A stretch of DNA of 64,000 bases from Lepidurus packardi (Eukaryota; Arthropoda; Branchiopoda; Notostraca; Triopsidae), in assembly GCA_023053545.1 (NCBI GenBank), contig JAKZAN010000006.1:9642351-9706350 (forward strand), in the 5' to 3' direction. Numbering within the stretch: the stretch's first letter is position 1; each line of letters opens with the position of its first letter. Shown piece by piece: positions 28,976-40,421 of this stretch. The notes under the pieces are model-generated. The model saw only the letters and a list, made by a program, of their open reading frames with translations. It was not told the origin of the DNA and made no database searches. The position numbers and the translations under genes were made by a program.

Positions 28976-30262
28976 TCATTCAACGAGAATTTGACGAGCA
29001 CTATCAATTTGCAACAAAGAATCTGTTTCGCTAAAAACAATCATAGTTAAAGAATCGACTACTGCTTTAGAAAAGCGAACATCTATTTTCAAATTCCCCT
29101 CTTTCAACATTCCAAAACCTTCGGTGACGGGAATAATTTGAAAACCGTAAAGACGATAGTACTGTTGGTAAAGTTCACGTTCAAATGATAGTCCAACCTC
29201 TGAGTTCACTAGATTGTAACAATCTAAAAGCGAGTAATAACCCAACAGGTATTCATCAGAACCAACAGGAATACTTGGAAAAGGAACTTCTTCATTGTTG
29301 AGGACACGCTTATGGTAGATACATTATGATGTTGAAACAGGTAAGGATTGCTGAGCCAATCACCCATGAAAGCTTTAGTAGGCAAGAAACCGATAACTAT
29401 CCGTCGAGGAACCCGACGCAGGTAGGAATCTTCCACAGTTTTTTGCATGGTGCCAGCAGGTATGGTAAAAGAGCGAACGTCAGTTTTAAGAAAAGGATAT
29501 TTGGCTACATTACCCCCAACAACATTTTCTCCAATCCTAAGCGATATTCAGAATTGAGAGTATGAACTCGCAACACCATTTGAGCTTTTTCGATAACAAC
29601 TTTGTAGGAATACAACTTTGCAGGTAACGCATTGTGGCTAATCAAGAAACTATCAGCTTGTCGATGTAACCGTAAGACGCAGCTTACATCGGGCAACAAC
29701 AGTTTGGGACATTGGAATAAATCCACATTCAAGACGCCCATAAGTTCCACTAATTTAGATTTTTTGTGAAAGTTTTACGCAAAAGAGACGAACTACCGGT
29801 TTCTATAACGTCAGCATTTTCATCTTTGATGTAGAGAGCAGCAGTACCAAAACTTCGATGATATTCTTCACCATGGCGTAGCAAACAATTTAAAAAACTT
29901 TTGTAACCGTAATTTTGCCCTGAAGAAGTGACAAGCGTATCGTTGAGATACAGATCAACTTGACTAAAGAGCGAATGAAGCAGATTGTTGACTGGAAAAA
30001 CAGAATCTGAATCTGTAATATTAACCCCGTCGCTGCGTACAATTTTAACTTGCGCGTAAAGCTGGGGACGTTCCAGATCCAAAAATTGGTTGGAATGGGT
30101 GGAAAAATTAAATTCTATAGGAGCTACATTGTCTTTGGATGACGCGCGAGTTTGAACAATAAAATCTTTAGATTGACTAATACCAGCTTCAGTATGAGGA
30201 ATACTCAACAAGTCTAGTTTGTCTGAAATAAAAGGTGTGCTACCCTCGCGGATGGTATCCAT
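28976..30262 (-). pseudogene. Maverick major capsid protein, three frameshifts
   Basis: Four consecutive minus-strand frames (30262-29750, 29750-29505, 29515-29224, 29320-28976) carry successive parts of a double jelly-roll capsid protein. The first shows the conserved beginning with FPVNNLLHSLFSQVDLYLND and YGYKSFLNCLL. Later parts include SYKVVIEKAQMVLRV and the C-terminal SLTMIVFSETD. The breaks lie near 29765 (A run), 29515 (G run) and 29310. Total length is near that of the family. It would form the capsid shell. Either decayed or affected by homopolymer errors. Confidence 0.82.
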
Positions 30263-30400
30263 CTAACCGAATATATCGGCGGCTGTTTTTCGTTTAATTG
30301 AGCGCTTCTTGACACGAGGTTTTTTACGTTTGACTGCTGAAGATTTACGTTTATGTCCGCTACCTGTTTGATAAGGTAACACCCGCTAATTTTCGACGAG

Positions 30401-30451
<51 letters not shown>

Positions 30452-30851
30452 GTGTTTTCACAACTGTGGTGCTAGACATACTGAGCTGTCGTTGAAGAGG
30501 AGTTTTGTTTAAGAATTGAATGAACCCTTGTCCAACTTGAGCTTTTGCATCGTTGGTGTTGCGTTGCAAAATTTCTTGACCCATTTGTTGTAAACTTTCC
30601 ATACCTCGAGTTTTCATGGTGTCTGTCAATTTCTTACCCGATGAGACATCACGAGCCACGTTTCTAACTAGATGTATGAGCGAGGGTGCTACTAATCCAC
30701 GGAAAATTGGTATTATGTAGCGCGAGAAAAATCCATAACCACGTTGACGGTGGTTGCCTCGATAAAAAGTTTCACCTCCACCACCTCGCTGTTGTGGGTT
30801 TAACGCCTTCATATAACATTCAACCGATAAACATCCCTTAAAAGGCGCCAT
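30263..30851 (-). pseudogene. Maverick PX-like basic membrane-associated core protein, one frameshift
   Basis: Starts at ATG 30851, overlapping the end of the minor capsid gene by 14 bases. Order: Gly-rich and Tyr/Arg-rich start, hydrophobic stretch with FFSRYIIPIFRGLVAPSLI, helix DVSSGKKLTDTMKTRGMES, an uninterrupted Arg tract of about 17 residues encoded by a CGT/GAC-type triplet repeat (30400-30450), and a Lys/Arg tail ending DIFG in a shifted frame (break near 30378). The pattern fits the adenovirus pX/pVII-like proteins of Mavericks. Confidence 0.7.
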
Positions 30852-31707
30852 GAGAGCGAACTCGTTGTAGATGTAGTATAGCCGACACTGTCCCAGCTTG
30901 GAATAAAACAGGTAGACCAGTACCTGTCTTAATATAGATGTGAATTGTATCAATGTAACCTCGACTAAGGGGGATATAGTAATTGTGATTAAAACTAACT
31001 GAGACTAGGTCACCCTCTCTCATTTCGGTGGAAAGAGGGATGGTGCGTAAAAGAGGAGCGCTGGTATCCCCCACGAAACTCGATTGTATAATATCACAAT
31101 AAACGTATAAATTGTGAGCACCACTTTTCAGATCTGGTGTTAGACTCGAATTACATTCCCCACGACCTTTGACCACCCGTAATTTGTCCTGATCCATGAA
31201 CCCTAAGATAGCTTTAACCCGTGCCGGTAAAATAATTTCGCAAGCTTCCAAATCGGAACTCGGGGGTAGTTTCAAGCTCACTGTTTTCTTTTTGTCACGG
31301 TAAACAAATTCGACTCTCCGAGATTTATCCAATAGAGTCGGAAACATACGGTCAAGACCACTGTTGAGATCGCTCATCAACCGATCTATAGAATCGTACA
31401 CTTCCAAATTGTGTAAATTGATTTTAGTTAGCTCTTCCTTCGGTGAAATTTCTACTACTTCTTTGGTTAAACCATCAGTCTGTTTTTTAGATTTGATTTC
31501 ACTGTGTGCAATCATAAAATTCTCTTCTTCGCTTAAAGTATGCATACTGTTCACAAATAGAAATTCCACCAAAGCCACCTCATACTCATCTACAGGGACA
31601 TTTATTGGTTCGCACAATAGAGTTCGATAATTACTCATAGTATTATGAGGATAATGCGACATGGATGAGTTAGAAGGTAACGTGATATACTTTTCATTGT
31701 GGGTCAT
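30838..31707 (-). CDS. Maverick minor capsid (penton-like) protein
   Basis: 289 residues, intact. Conserved C-terminal half includes HNLYVYCDIIQSSFVGD, APLLRTIPL, a long beta-rich stretch and HIYIKTGTGLPVLFQAGT, characteristic of the Maverick single jelly-roll capsid protein that sits at vertices. The start ATG overlaps the integrase stop (ATGA), indicating a compact viral gene layout. Confidence 0.82.
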   Translation of the reverse strand: MTHNEKYITLPSNSSMSHYPHNTMSNYRTLLCEPINVPVDEYEVALVEFLFVNSMHTLSEEENFMIAHSEIKSKKQTDGLTKEVVEISPKEELTKINLHNLEVYDSIDRLMSDLNSGLDRMFPTLLDKSRRVEFVYRDKKKTVSLKLPPSSDLEACEIILPARVKAILGFMDQDKLRVVKGRGECNSSLTPDLKSGAHNLYVYCDIIQSSFVGDTSAPLLRTIPLSTEMREGDLVSVSFNHNYYIPLSRGYIDTIHIYIKTGTGLPVLFQAGTVSAILHLQRVRSHGAF

Positions 31708-32912
31708 GGTGACTGTCGACTAGATCGCATGCGACCCGAATACAGATTGCTGGGAGGTTTTAAAGTCTTCCGTGTGCGGACAAAGTCTTGCCAGAAAGGT
31801 GTTAACTCTCGAGCGTTTACCCAAGTATTGAACTCGGTTGGCCAACCTTTCCATGTTATATAGTACTCGGTCTCACCCACCGAGTTGCAACGTTGCTTGA
31901 GCACTTTTTCGATGGGGTACAAAGCTTTAAAGTTAGGTGGCGCCACATGGGTTAATTCAATACCGTAAAATTGACCAATAATATCTTCATTTTGGAGATC
32001 AACTAAATTGTAAGTTACAGGTTGAGTAAGATTCACCGTTTCAATCTTGTATATCTCGTATGTGTTTTGAACAATATAGCCTTTATTAAAAAGTGGTTTT
32101 GTATCGTTTTTAATCCGTACGTAATCACCTACACTGAAGGTGGGCTGACGAGTTTTAACAGCTGCACTGCGCATCTTATGAATATGTCGAGCTACCTCAT
32201 CTTGGTTTTCCACGGTGACTTCCACAGGAGCCCGACCAATGGTTCGATGGTAACTCCGATTGTAGTTATCCACTAATTGTGGCAACACATCTATGAAATG
32301 TTCGGTATGATGTTGAGTCATGTAACGCGAGATTCGCTCTAGGAGGGTGCGATGGACTCGTTCCACAATCGGTGCTTTAGTTTCTTGAGTCCGAGTTAGA
32401 TAAAATTTGACACCTACGTCTTTAAGATATTTTTGGAACGCGTGATTGAGAAATTCTGTACCCTGATCCGTGTTGAAATGTTTGGGTATTAATCTTGTGT
32501 TTGTAATATGTTGTTGTAAGGTTGCGAGTACAGTAGGTCCAGTCTTGTTGGAGATAGGATAGACCCAGAGATAACGACTATGAACATCAATAATAGTAAA
32601 AAGAAAGTTCATTCCATTATTCATTCGACTCCAGCGTTGTACATCAACCAAATCAGCCTGCCAAAGATCATGAAGCGTAGAAGTGATTACATATCGACGT
32701 GGAAAGCGACGAGGATTGTTCCGATGTAGAGTATAACTATTAAGATAGCTCAAAGCTTGGCGGGCGGTGGTAAGGTTAATATTAGCGGCTTTCGGGTATT
32801 GCTGTTTGGCGTAACGCAACAAACGTTGTAAACCACCATAAGCACCCAAAGACGAAGGATCCGTATAGAGTTGATGCCAATCGTCTCGAGTAAGCCATGT
32901 CTTTTCTACCAT
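31704..32912 (-). CDS. Maverick retrovirus-type integrase with chromodomain
   Basis: 402 residues, intact. Catalytic triad: Asp in LWQADLVDVQRW, Asp in HFNTDQGTEFLN, Glu in APIVERVHRTLLE. After an SH3-like segment (FSVGDYVRIKND) comes a chromodomain (VEKVLKQRCN-like start, YYITWKGWPTEFNTWV). It would insert element DNA; the chromodomain suggests targeting to modified histones. Confidence 0.92.
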   Translation of the reverse strand: MVEKTWLTRDDWHQLYTDPSSLGAYGGLQRLLRYAKQQYPKAANINLTTARQALSYLNSYTLHRNNPRRFPRRYVITSTLHDLWQADLVDVQRWSRMNNGMNFLFTIIDVHSRYLWVYPISNKTGPTVLATLQQHITNTRLIPKHFNTDQGTEFLNHAFQKYLKDVGVKFYLTRTQETKAPIVERVHRTLLERISRYMTQHHTEHFIDVLPQLVDNYNRSYHRTIGRAPVEVTVENQDEVARHIHKMRSAAVKTRQPTFSVGDYVRIKNDTKPLFNKGYIVQNTYEIYKIETVNLTQPVTYNLVDLQNEDIIGQFYGIELTHVAPPNFKALYPIEKVLKQRCNSVGETEYYITWKGWPTEFNTWVNARELTPFWQDFVRTRKTLKPPSNLYSGRMRSSRQSP

Positions 32913-32913
32913 T

Positions 32914-33108
32914 TCAAGCTAAATTTTGCCACTGAGGACTTGATCCAGCTCGAGCGCGTTTATACGATCGGGTGACTCTAGGGCTGGGTGGAGTGATACC
33001 GCGCGAATGGAGCCGTTTCAAACGTTCAATCTCTTTTAGCCGTTTCTCTTTAACAATAAGCTGGGTGGGAAAATTAATATCGGCTAACGCGCGTGAAAAA
33101 TCATCCAT
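32914..33108 (-). CDS. Small basic Maverick ORF, 64 residues
   Basis: ATG 33108 to stop, one base short of the integrase start. It is helical and basic (KEKRLKEIERLKRL, then a Pro/Ser/Arg tail). No family recognised. Confidence 0.4.
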   Translation of the reverse strand: MDDFSRALADINFPTQLIVKEKRLKEIERLKRLHSRGITPPSPRVTRSYKRARAGSSPQWQNLA

Positions 33109-33585
33109 TCGAGGTAAAAAGCGACCCTTGTTGTTGTAAAGAGATCTCTCATGTAATCTGACACATGGCTGTTTTCTATAGTTTCCCCATATAGTTTTAG
33201 AGTACTGTCAGGATTAACTGTAATTATGTGTGCATATTCAGGTTTTGTAAGATACTCGCTAGCTGTCAACGCTTTCTCACGATATTGGTCGTCCACTTTA
33301 ACCATAAATTGGGTAACGCTGGGGGTCTCTTCAACACTTGACTGCAATTGACTATCATACATGTCGGGTTTAGAAATGTTATTAATCGGTGTTTGAAAGG
33401 GTTGTGGTGAAAAGCTGCGAGTGTTGTTTACACGTGTGGGTGTTAAATCACTCTCAACACCCCCATGTTTTAAAGATGGAACCGTGGGAACAGAAGGTAA
33501 AGAAACATGTGTTGACGATGCAGCCCTCTCATGACCTGGGTGAGCAGCCTTGTGTAATATTTGTTTACTCAAATATAATAATTTA
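33084..33585 (-). CDS. PY-like Maverick ORF, N-terminus cut by the Gypsy insertion
   Basis: The open frame runs from the insertion junction at about 33585 to 33084 and overlaps the next gene by 25 bases. A Ser/Thr/Pro-rich low-complexity first half is followed by a compact segment (KPEYAHIITVNPDSTLKLYG). The frame is open into the junction with no in-frame ATG near it, so the start is lost or lies further upstream. Confidence 0.4.
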
Positions 33586-33586
33586 A

Positions 33587-33725
33587 CACACCGATGGGTC
33601 GTTTACTCGACGATAATCGGGGAGCTTTTTATCACACTCCTGCTCTCTGTTATGTCCGTGTATTTACCATCCTCATTCCCGTGCTGCCCTCTGTTGGCTG
33701 CTTAGCACGATGTTACAATGCTATT

Positions 33726-33761
<36 letters not shown>

Positions 33762-36700
33762 TAGAATAATTGTGACTGGTTTCCGCTTAAGACCATCATA
33801 CAAACAGATCAAAATTGTGATTCACACTTTCTTTAAGCGGATGACCAGAACTTAAATTATTTAAACAATACAAAAGTGAGGATTATTAATATAACACGAA
33901 ATCTTCGTATCTTCGAGGTCGGTGATGCTCTCGACCGCTTCGTCTGACATTACCGGCGTCTGGAGGTTGGTCTTCAGTTGGTATATCGGCGCGCGGAGGT
34001 TGAGTTTCAAAAATGGTGGTACTAGGTTCCTCTTCCATCTCTTCATTTGGATTTGGTTCCCCTGCAGGAATGCCACCACTTATTTTCCGGAAGAAGCTTA
34101 TGTTCCTGGTGACGCAACGATGTTCGTTCACCGCAGTGACCATAGTACCGTTTATCTTGGTGACCATGAATGGACGTGTCTCATACGGAGTCTGCAGTTT
34201 GTTCGAGATTCTGTCGCGTCTTAATAGAACGGTATCGCCCACTTCGAAGACGCGATGCTTCGACTTCTTGTCAGCGTAGTTCTTTATCTTGTTCTTGTAG
34301 GCCGTGTCCTTGTTGCGGATTTCATCCTCGGATAGAGCTGCGCGGACTTGTGGAAGCCTTGTTCGCATTGGTCTTCCGAATAGCATGGAACCGGGCGATG
34401 CACCTGAGCTAGGATGAGGTGAGGCACGGTAGTCTAATAGGAAGTTTGAGATTCGATGTCGCCAGTTGGCTCCCTCGGCAACTGCACAGCGAAGAGCCTT
34501 TTTTAAGGTTCTCATAAATCTTTCAACTCCGCCATTTGCCTGGGGCCAAAGTGGCGTGACTTTGCGATGATGGAAATTCATGCTTATCGCAAACTGAGCA
34601 AATTCTGCACCGTTGAACGGCGGACCGTTATCGGTCTTGACAACTTCTGGTATGCCGAATAACGCAAATATTTCTTCTAGCTTCGGTGTCACGGCTGCTG
34701 TTGACGTCGTTGTGACCTTACTGACAACGGGGTAGCGTGAATAGTCGTCATAAACAACTAGAAGGTAATCCCCGTTCGGCATCTCTGCGAAATCAGCGCT
34801 AACTTCGGTCCACGGTTTGGCAGGTAAGCTCGACATTAGGAGGGGTTCTGGTTGATTCGTGTTCGTGCAAGCTTGACATGGAATACAATTGCTGATTTTG
34901 TTTTCAACCAGTTGATCCAAATTTGGGAACCAGACTTTTTCTCGGAGTAAGCCTTTCGTTTTCACCATACCCAGATGACTTTGGTGCGCGATGTCTACGA
35001 TTCGGTGCGTCAGGATGTCGGGAATAACAATCTTGGTCCCTTTAAGGAGGAATTCACCGTCCTTGGAGTTTAGAATCGTCATCTGGTCTGCGCACTGCTT
35101 CAGTACTTTGAGTCGTTGTTCTTCAGCTTCGTTTAGCTCAGTTGCTCCACCGCGTTTAATCCTTTTTAGGCTTTTAATTATAATCTGAAGCGGCTGGTCG
35201 TTGGCTGTAGCAGCGGCAATTTCGTGGAGAGAGACATGCTTCGGTTGCGAGCGGAGACATACAGAGTCAATGTAGTTTTCCGCCAGTATTTCTTCGCGTG
35301 ATGAGACTTTTGATTCCTTGGTTGGATGCCTGGACATAAAATCTGCCGGGTTATTTTTCCCGGGGCGGTACTCTACAACGAAGTCATACTGCTGTAATTT
35401 CAACAGCCATCTCTCGATTCGTGCGGGTGCTTGTATTAGAGCTTTATTGAAGATGGGAACTAGTGGCTTGTGATCGGTTATGATCTTGAAACCTTTTCCT
35501 GCCACATATAAATGAAAATGGAGGATGGCCCACGTGATGGCTAACGCTTCTCGTTCCGTTTGAGAGTAGCGTGACTCGATGTCTGTTAATCGGCGGCTAG
35601 CAAAAGCAATTGGAGTTTCGTGTCCATCTTTGGATACCTGTACTAATATGGCTCCTAGGCCCTTTGGACTAGCATCTACGATTATGGTGGTTTGCTTGTC
35701 CACGTCATAATAGGCTAGTGTCGTAGCTTCTCGTAGACGTCTTTTCAATTCTTGGAATGCGCCTTCTTCTTGAGTGTCCCACGTCCATGTAGAGCCTTGC
35801 CGTGTGAGCTTGCGCAATGGTTCCGCAACTGTGGCTGCGTCTGGAATGAATCTATTAGAGAACGTTATCATTCCAAGAAAGCTTGCAACTTCTTCCGGGC
35901 TTTGTGGTTGTTCCGCTTCGTCGATTGCCTTTACTTTTATCTTGTCAGGTGCCAGACCATCGGCGCTAAAGTTCAAACCATAAAATGTGATGCTCGTCTT
36001 CCCAAACTCACATTTGTCAAAATTTAGTGTAAGCTGTTTTTTGGCGAGACGTTGGAGCACTTCTTTAAGGTTTCTGTCATGCTCGTTCTTGGTTTTCCCA
36101 GTGACGAGGATGTCGTCACTACGGTTGACTACTCCTGAGATGCCATTTACGATTTGACGGATGATGTCGTCAAAAATTTCCGACGCGCAATTGACTCCGA
36201 AGTTGAGCCTTTTATACCTGAACAGGCCCTGGTGTGTAGCGAAAGTCGTGATGTAGCGTGATTGCGGATGTAATTCGAGCTGATGATATCCCTGGTTCAT
36301 ATCCAGCTTTGTAAAGAACCGTGCGCCGCTCAGGTCAACGATTAGGTCCTCTACAGTTGGGATTACATGCCTGGTCCTTAAAATTGCCAAGTTCGGTGCG
36401 CGCATATCGACACATACTCTGAACTTTCCAGGCTGCTTTGGTTTCGGCACCATAATACACGGCGAAACCCATGGTGTCGGACCGTCTAGGACTTGCTCGA
36501 TGATGTCTTCTTTTAGAAGTCGGTCGATTTCCTCCGACATCGCTTTGCGAAGGTGAAAACCCACACGTCGGTGCTTTCTAGTGACCACAGGTACCGAAGG
36601 GTCTATGTGTAGTTTGACTTGGTGATTCCGGAGTTTTCCAATACCTTGGAACAGTTGGGGAAACATGTCTCTCAGGTACTGATATCCGGGATCCATTGTT

Positions 36701-37229
36701 ACTGCGTTGGAGATGTGGACTAAACCCAGCGCTTTTGCTGTCTCGTATCCTAGTAGACAGTCTGCCTGATGATCGGAGCTTACAAGTACTGTTGTTTGGA
36801 TTGAGGCGTGTTTCGACTTCAATCGCGCTGTGAAAGATCCTTCAATTCCAATTTCTTTGCTGCCGTATGCCCTAACTGTGCTTCGGTTTGGCGTGAGGGG
36901 CGGGGCATGGGCCAGCTTGCTATATACTCCAGTGTCGACTAGGTTGCACGTCGAACCGGTATCGATCATCATCTTGATACTTGACCCACATAGCTTGATT
37001 TCTGCAGTTGGTCTTGGGTCTGGCTTGTTTCTTACAGCTAATACGGATTCGTCACTTGATGACCGCTCTTCAGTTAGCTGCTTGACTTCTTTGCGTCCGC
37101 TTTGCTGAGTTTTCTTCCGGCATTGTTGTGCGAAATGGTTTCCTTTCCCACAGCTAGAGCAGACTCTTCCTTTTGCGGGGCATGGTTTGTCGGGTGGGTG
37201 TGGCCAGCTCCTTCCACAATTGCGACATT
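33587..37229 (-). mobile_element. 5'-truncated Ty3/Gypsy (Mag-like) insertion in Maverick polymerase
   Basis: On the minus strand the sequence enters abruptly at about 37229 inside gag (first zinc knuckle) and continues through pol to 33886. A 33-base A tract (T run at 33729-33758 and neighbours) follows, then TGTAACATCGTGC and about 130 bp that resembles a partial 3' LTR (TGATAAAAAGC TATA-like, initiator-like ATCGTCGAGT). No 5' LTR or complete gag exists. Confidence 0.75.
33886..37229 (-). CDS. Gypsy gag zinc knuckles, protease, RT, RNase H, integrase (one open frame, no start)
   Basis: Open from the junction through two knuckles (CRNCGRSWPHPPDKPCPA, then CSSCGKGNHFAQQC) and the aspartic protease site MMIDTGSTCNLVD. 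RT has FFTKLDMNQGYHQLEL and NRSDDILVTGK, whose SDD form is normal in Mag-like elements. RNase H has TIIVDASPKGLGAIL. Integrase has an HHCC zinc domain and its acidic triad (VSADFAEMPNGD, VKTDNGPPFN, ANGGVERFMRTL). The frame has no stop over 1,100 codons. The missing gag start makes this copy unable to be expressed alone. Confidence 0.88.
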
Positions 37230-39482
37230 ATCCCTTTGCGCGCTAAGAGTTTGAGTTTCTCTTGATTCCCCGCTACCGCAGCCGCACGGTTCAAACATTG
37301 AAAGGAGTGGAGCCCCTTTTTCAAGAGAACTTGAGCCCAACGTTCCAAACTAGTGTTCATAAATTGAAGACTGTCCAGAAAGCGAACGTTATCAACTTTA
37401 AAAGTCAAGAACTTTTCCATGGATTTGGGGATAATGTCAATGTCTTGCCCGTAATGCTCCAATGCTTGACAGATGAAATGTCCATCGTAATTCCTAGAAA
37501 CAACAGATTATTTGGATTCGGTTTATCGGTTTTCACAGATACTTACTGTAAATTGTGGAAGTAGACAGGTAATTCGTAGTTTTCCAATTTACAATGGAGA
37601 TTACAACCTCGGTGAGCAATACCCCGGAAAGAACCGTCAAAATGATCATGATCTATCATACGCCCGGACAAATCTTGGGGTAAGGGTTTCTTGCAGTGTA
37701 CGCATATAGTAGCTGTATGTCGGGCTCTTATTGCCATTGACACATCTTTTTCATTGAGGGGAAAATTTGTTGAGCGCACCACTTGTTCAAGATTTGCTGC
37801 TGTTTCTAAGATGTTTTGTAGGAAAATCTGACCTGCATTAGGGCCAACATAGCGCTGGTATGCCACTTCACTCCCCTGCAGGTCGAGCACCAAATAACAA
37901 AAAGATAGAGCTTCGTGACGATGAAGCTTTTGATTGACGGGAGAGTGTTCTTCATCAGTTGGATCATAAGAAACTAAAAGAGATTCAAAATCGGCAAAAG
38001 CTATGTAAGGGGCACGTTGTGCTGCATTAAAACATCGCATCTGAACAAAATCGTTCTTCCCAGGAGTGGGGAGTCGAACTGCTTTTTGTTTGTTTTCCAA
38101 ACAGTACATTTTATGAGCATCTAGGGACCGGGAACTTTTAAACGCGTTTAGACATTTGAGACAATAATGATCCTTATGTAGTTGATCTTTACCCAACAAA
38201 CGATTTGGTGAAAGAATAGGCCAGAAATGTCCTTGCCCCGGACCGGTGCATGTATACAAAAGATTAACCGGTTCTTGGCAGAGGGTGGTGTTGGGTTTGA
38301 AAAAGGTTTTCCAGAAATACGAAAAGGATAAATGTTTCGAGGGGTGGCAACAAGAGTTGGTGGGAGTTTAGAGCGTTTAGGATTTTCTGCTTCTTCATCA
38401 CTCTCGTCAAAACATCCAAACGGTAAAGTATCAAAAGCTAAGATATTAATAGCGATTGAATGGGCTTCTTCAAAAGCAGTTATGTCTTGAATTTTAACAG
38501 GATAGGTTAGCACTTGTGGATTAATGGTCGGTAATCTGTCGGGATAACGGGCGAAGAGATCATCTAAACTTTTAGCACTATGATGTTTTATAAAAAACTG
38601 AGAATTTTCGTCAGTTGCAGCATGTTGACGAGCTAGCACCGCTTTGACCGCGTAGACAAAACATTGATCACCGCAACGTTCGATATTAACAACAGCTTTG
38701 CGTTTAGCGATGCCGGCAGGTAACCGTATCTGGTGAGAGTCGTTACCACTACCTGCCATAGGAACAAACGTGGTCACTGAAGCTCGAAGCTCACTAATGT
38801 ACTCCATCCGCCAACCAGAACCAGCTTGATTCTGACGATTGTGGATCACGTTGGCAATATGATCAAATGCATTTTGCATAACTTGATTTAAATCTGAAGT
38901 TGGGAGCACGATAACATACACACTGTGGAAAAAACGGGGGTAGCGTTCGCTGCGGTTGATTTCAGGAGTGTTTATGATTTTACTCATAACGCTATGAACT
39001 ACAAATTTGATTTTCACAGACAAACTCTTTCGTAGTTGAGCTTTCAATAATCCGAGAATTTGTGAACTATACTCGCTCATCAATTGTTCGGCTGTTACAA
39101 TCGGGTAACGCTCAGGTCCAACAATCAATCGATATTCCCGCAAATGTCCAGCTAGTGTACTATTCAATTCAAAAAATTCATTGTGGTTAGATTCAATCGA
39201 TTGCGGTGGTGGTATATTGGGTGTGAGAGGTTCTGCAACACTTGTTGGAGGGGGTGGTGAAAGGGCGATCGTTGGCAGAGGATTTAAAATTTGACGACGA
39301 CGTTTCAAACGTCGTTGTCGACGCTTGATGCCGCGATTGAGAGTTCGAGTACGGATTGATGGGTGTGGAGCGGGGAATTCTTCGCCAGCACCTGCTTGTG
39401 ACTCGTCATCCTCATCAACATCAATACCTAATTCACGAATCAAATCGCCTAAGATTGGACTATATTCAGAATTCATTGTCAA
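37230..39482 (-). pseudogene. Maverick protein-primed DNA polymerase B, N-terminal part only
   Basis: Three pieces: 39482 to about 38285 (acidic start, arginine-rich segment, zone unique to Maverick polymerases), a frameshift near 38285, then 38259-37547 with the exonuclease motif PYIAFADFESLL, Cys-rich CVHCKKPL and RGCN region. A spliceosomal intron at 37546-37494 (GTAAGT...TTCTAG, 53 nt) separates the FHNL motif from its YD.HF continuation, which runs to about 37230 with FLDSLQFMNTSLE. The Gypsy insertion starts there, and the palm domain with the polymerase acidic residues is absent on the far side. Not functional as it stands. Confidence 0.82.
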
Positions 39483-39572
39483 ACGCTGTCCTGAGGGCTA
39501 CTGAGCACGATTTTCATGGCGTGTTAGTGCTTAAAGACTCGGAACTAGAAGAGGAGGAACTCATTTGTTAGT

Positions 39573-40235
39573 ATGGAGGCGTTGTTTAGACATCCAGTGC
39601 GCATCCTCATTGCTGGTCCTTCACAATCGGGTAAAAGCGAGGTGGTAGCCCAGCTGCTTCGACAACTATCGTCAATGTTCACTCCCTGTCCTGAACGTAT
39701 ACGCTATTGTTATGGAGCGTGGCAACCGCTTTTTGCACAACTCCAGTCGGAGTTGGACAATATTACTTTTCAAGCCGGGTTTGACGAAAATGATATTAAA
39801 GAAACTTTACCAGCCAACAGTTTACTCATTTTGGATGATCTGATGGAAACTATAGATGGTAAATCAAAAGCATTGGAGAACATCTTTACCAAACATTCCC
39901 ACCATGCCAATATCTCCGTCATCATGATTACACAAAACCCGTTTTATAGCAACCTTCGCACCATCTCTCTTAATTGCTCCCACATGTTTCTAATGAAAAC
40001 TGCTCGAGATGTTACTCAAATTCGAGCTATTGGAGCTCAAATGTTCCCTGGTAAACTGAGATATTTTATGGATGCGTACGAGCATGCCTGTGAAGAACCT
40101 TACTCTTATTTGATGCTCTCCTTCGATCCCAACACTCCTGACACTCATCGTCTTATGTCAGATATTTTCAACATGAAAGGTGAACCTATTGTATATGAAA
40201 GAGTGCACCAGCCTGTAAAAACCGTTAGGAAATAA
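39573..40235 (+). CDS. Maverick FtsK/HerA-type packaging ATPase
   Basis: 220 residues, intact, divergent from the polymerase. Walker A is IAGPSQSGKSEVV (about residue 13), Walker B NSLLILDDLMET (about 85), and the sensor-like VIMITQNPFY (about 120). It matches the poxvirus A32/Maverick ATPase family, which pumps DNA into capsids. Confidence 0.9.
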   Translation: MEALFRHPVRILIAGPSQSGKSEVVAQLLRQLSSMFTPCPERIRYCYGAWQPLFAQLQSELDNITFQAGFDENDIKETLPANSLLILDDLMETIDGKSKALENIFTKHSHHANISVIMITQNPFYSNLRTISLNCSHMFLMKTARDVTQIRAIGAQMFPGKLRYFMDAYEHACEEPYSYLMLSFDPNTPDTHRLMSDIFNMKGEPIVYERVHQPVKTVRK

Positions 40236-40421
40236 AAAAAATGTTTCCTATTTTAAAGAACTCTTCCTCAGTATGATATATTCTTTGTTCAGTACAGTCG
40301 CTCGAATAGGAAAATGAAACATGTTTGGTGTGGATGTTTTTAACTGTTGTTAACAGTTTCAAGGGTAAGACGCAATAATCACCGGTCTCTATTTGGTAAC
40401 ACTTCTTTTCTCTTTTACTAG

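Noticed and set aside
33729-33758. Poly-A tract as proof of LINE-mediated retroposition of Gypsy
   Set aside because: Sequence after the tract resembles the beginning of an LTR, so the tract could be internal to the element. Kept only as one of two options.
36100-36140. Missing Tyr in the Gypsy RT motif (SDD instead of YxDD)
   Set aside because: The NxSDD form is normal in the Mag-like branch, and the frame is otherwise intact, so this is not treated as a mutation.
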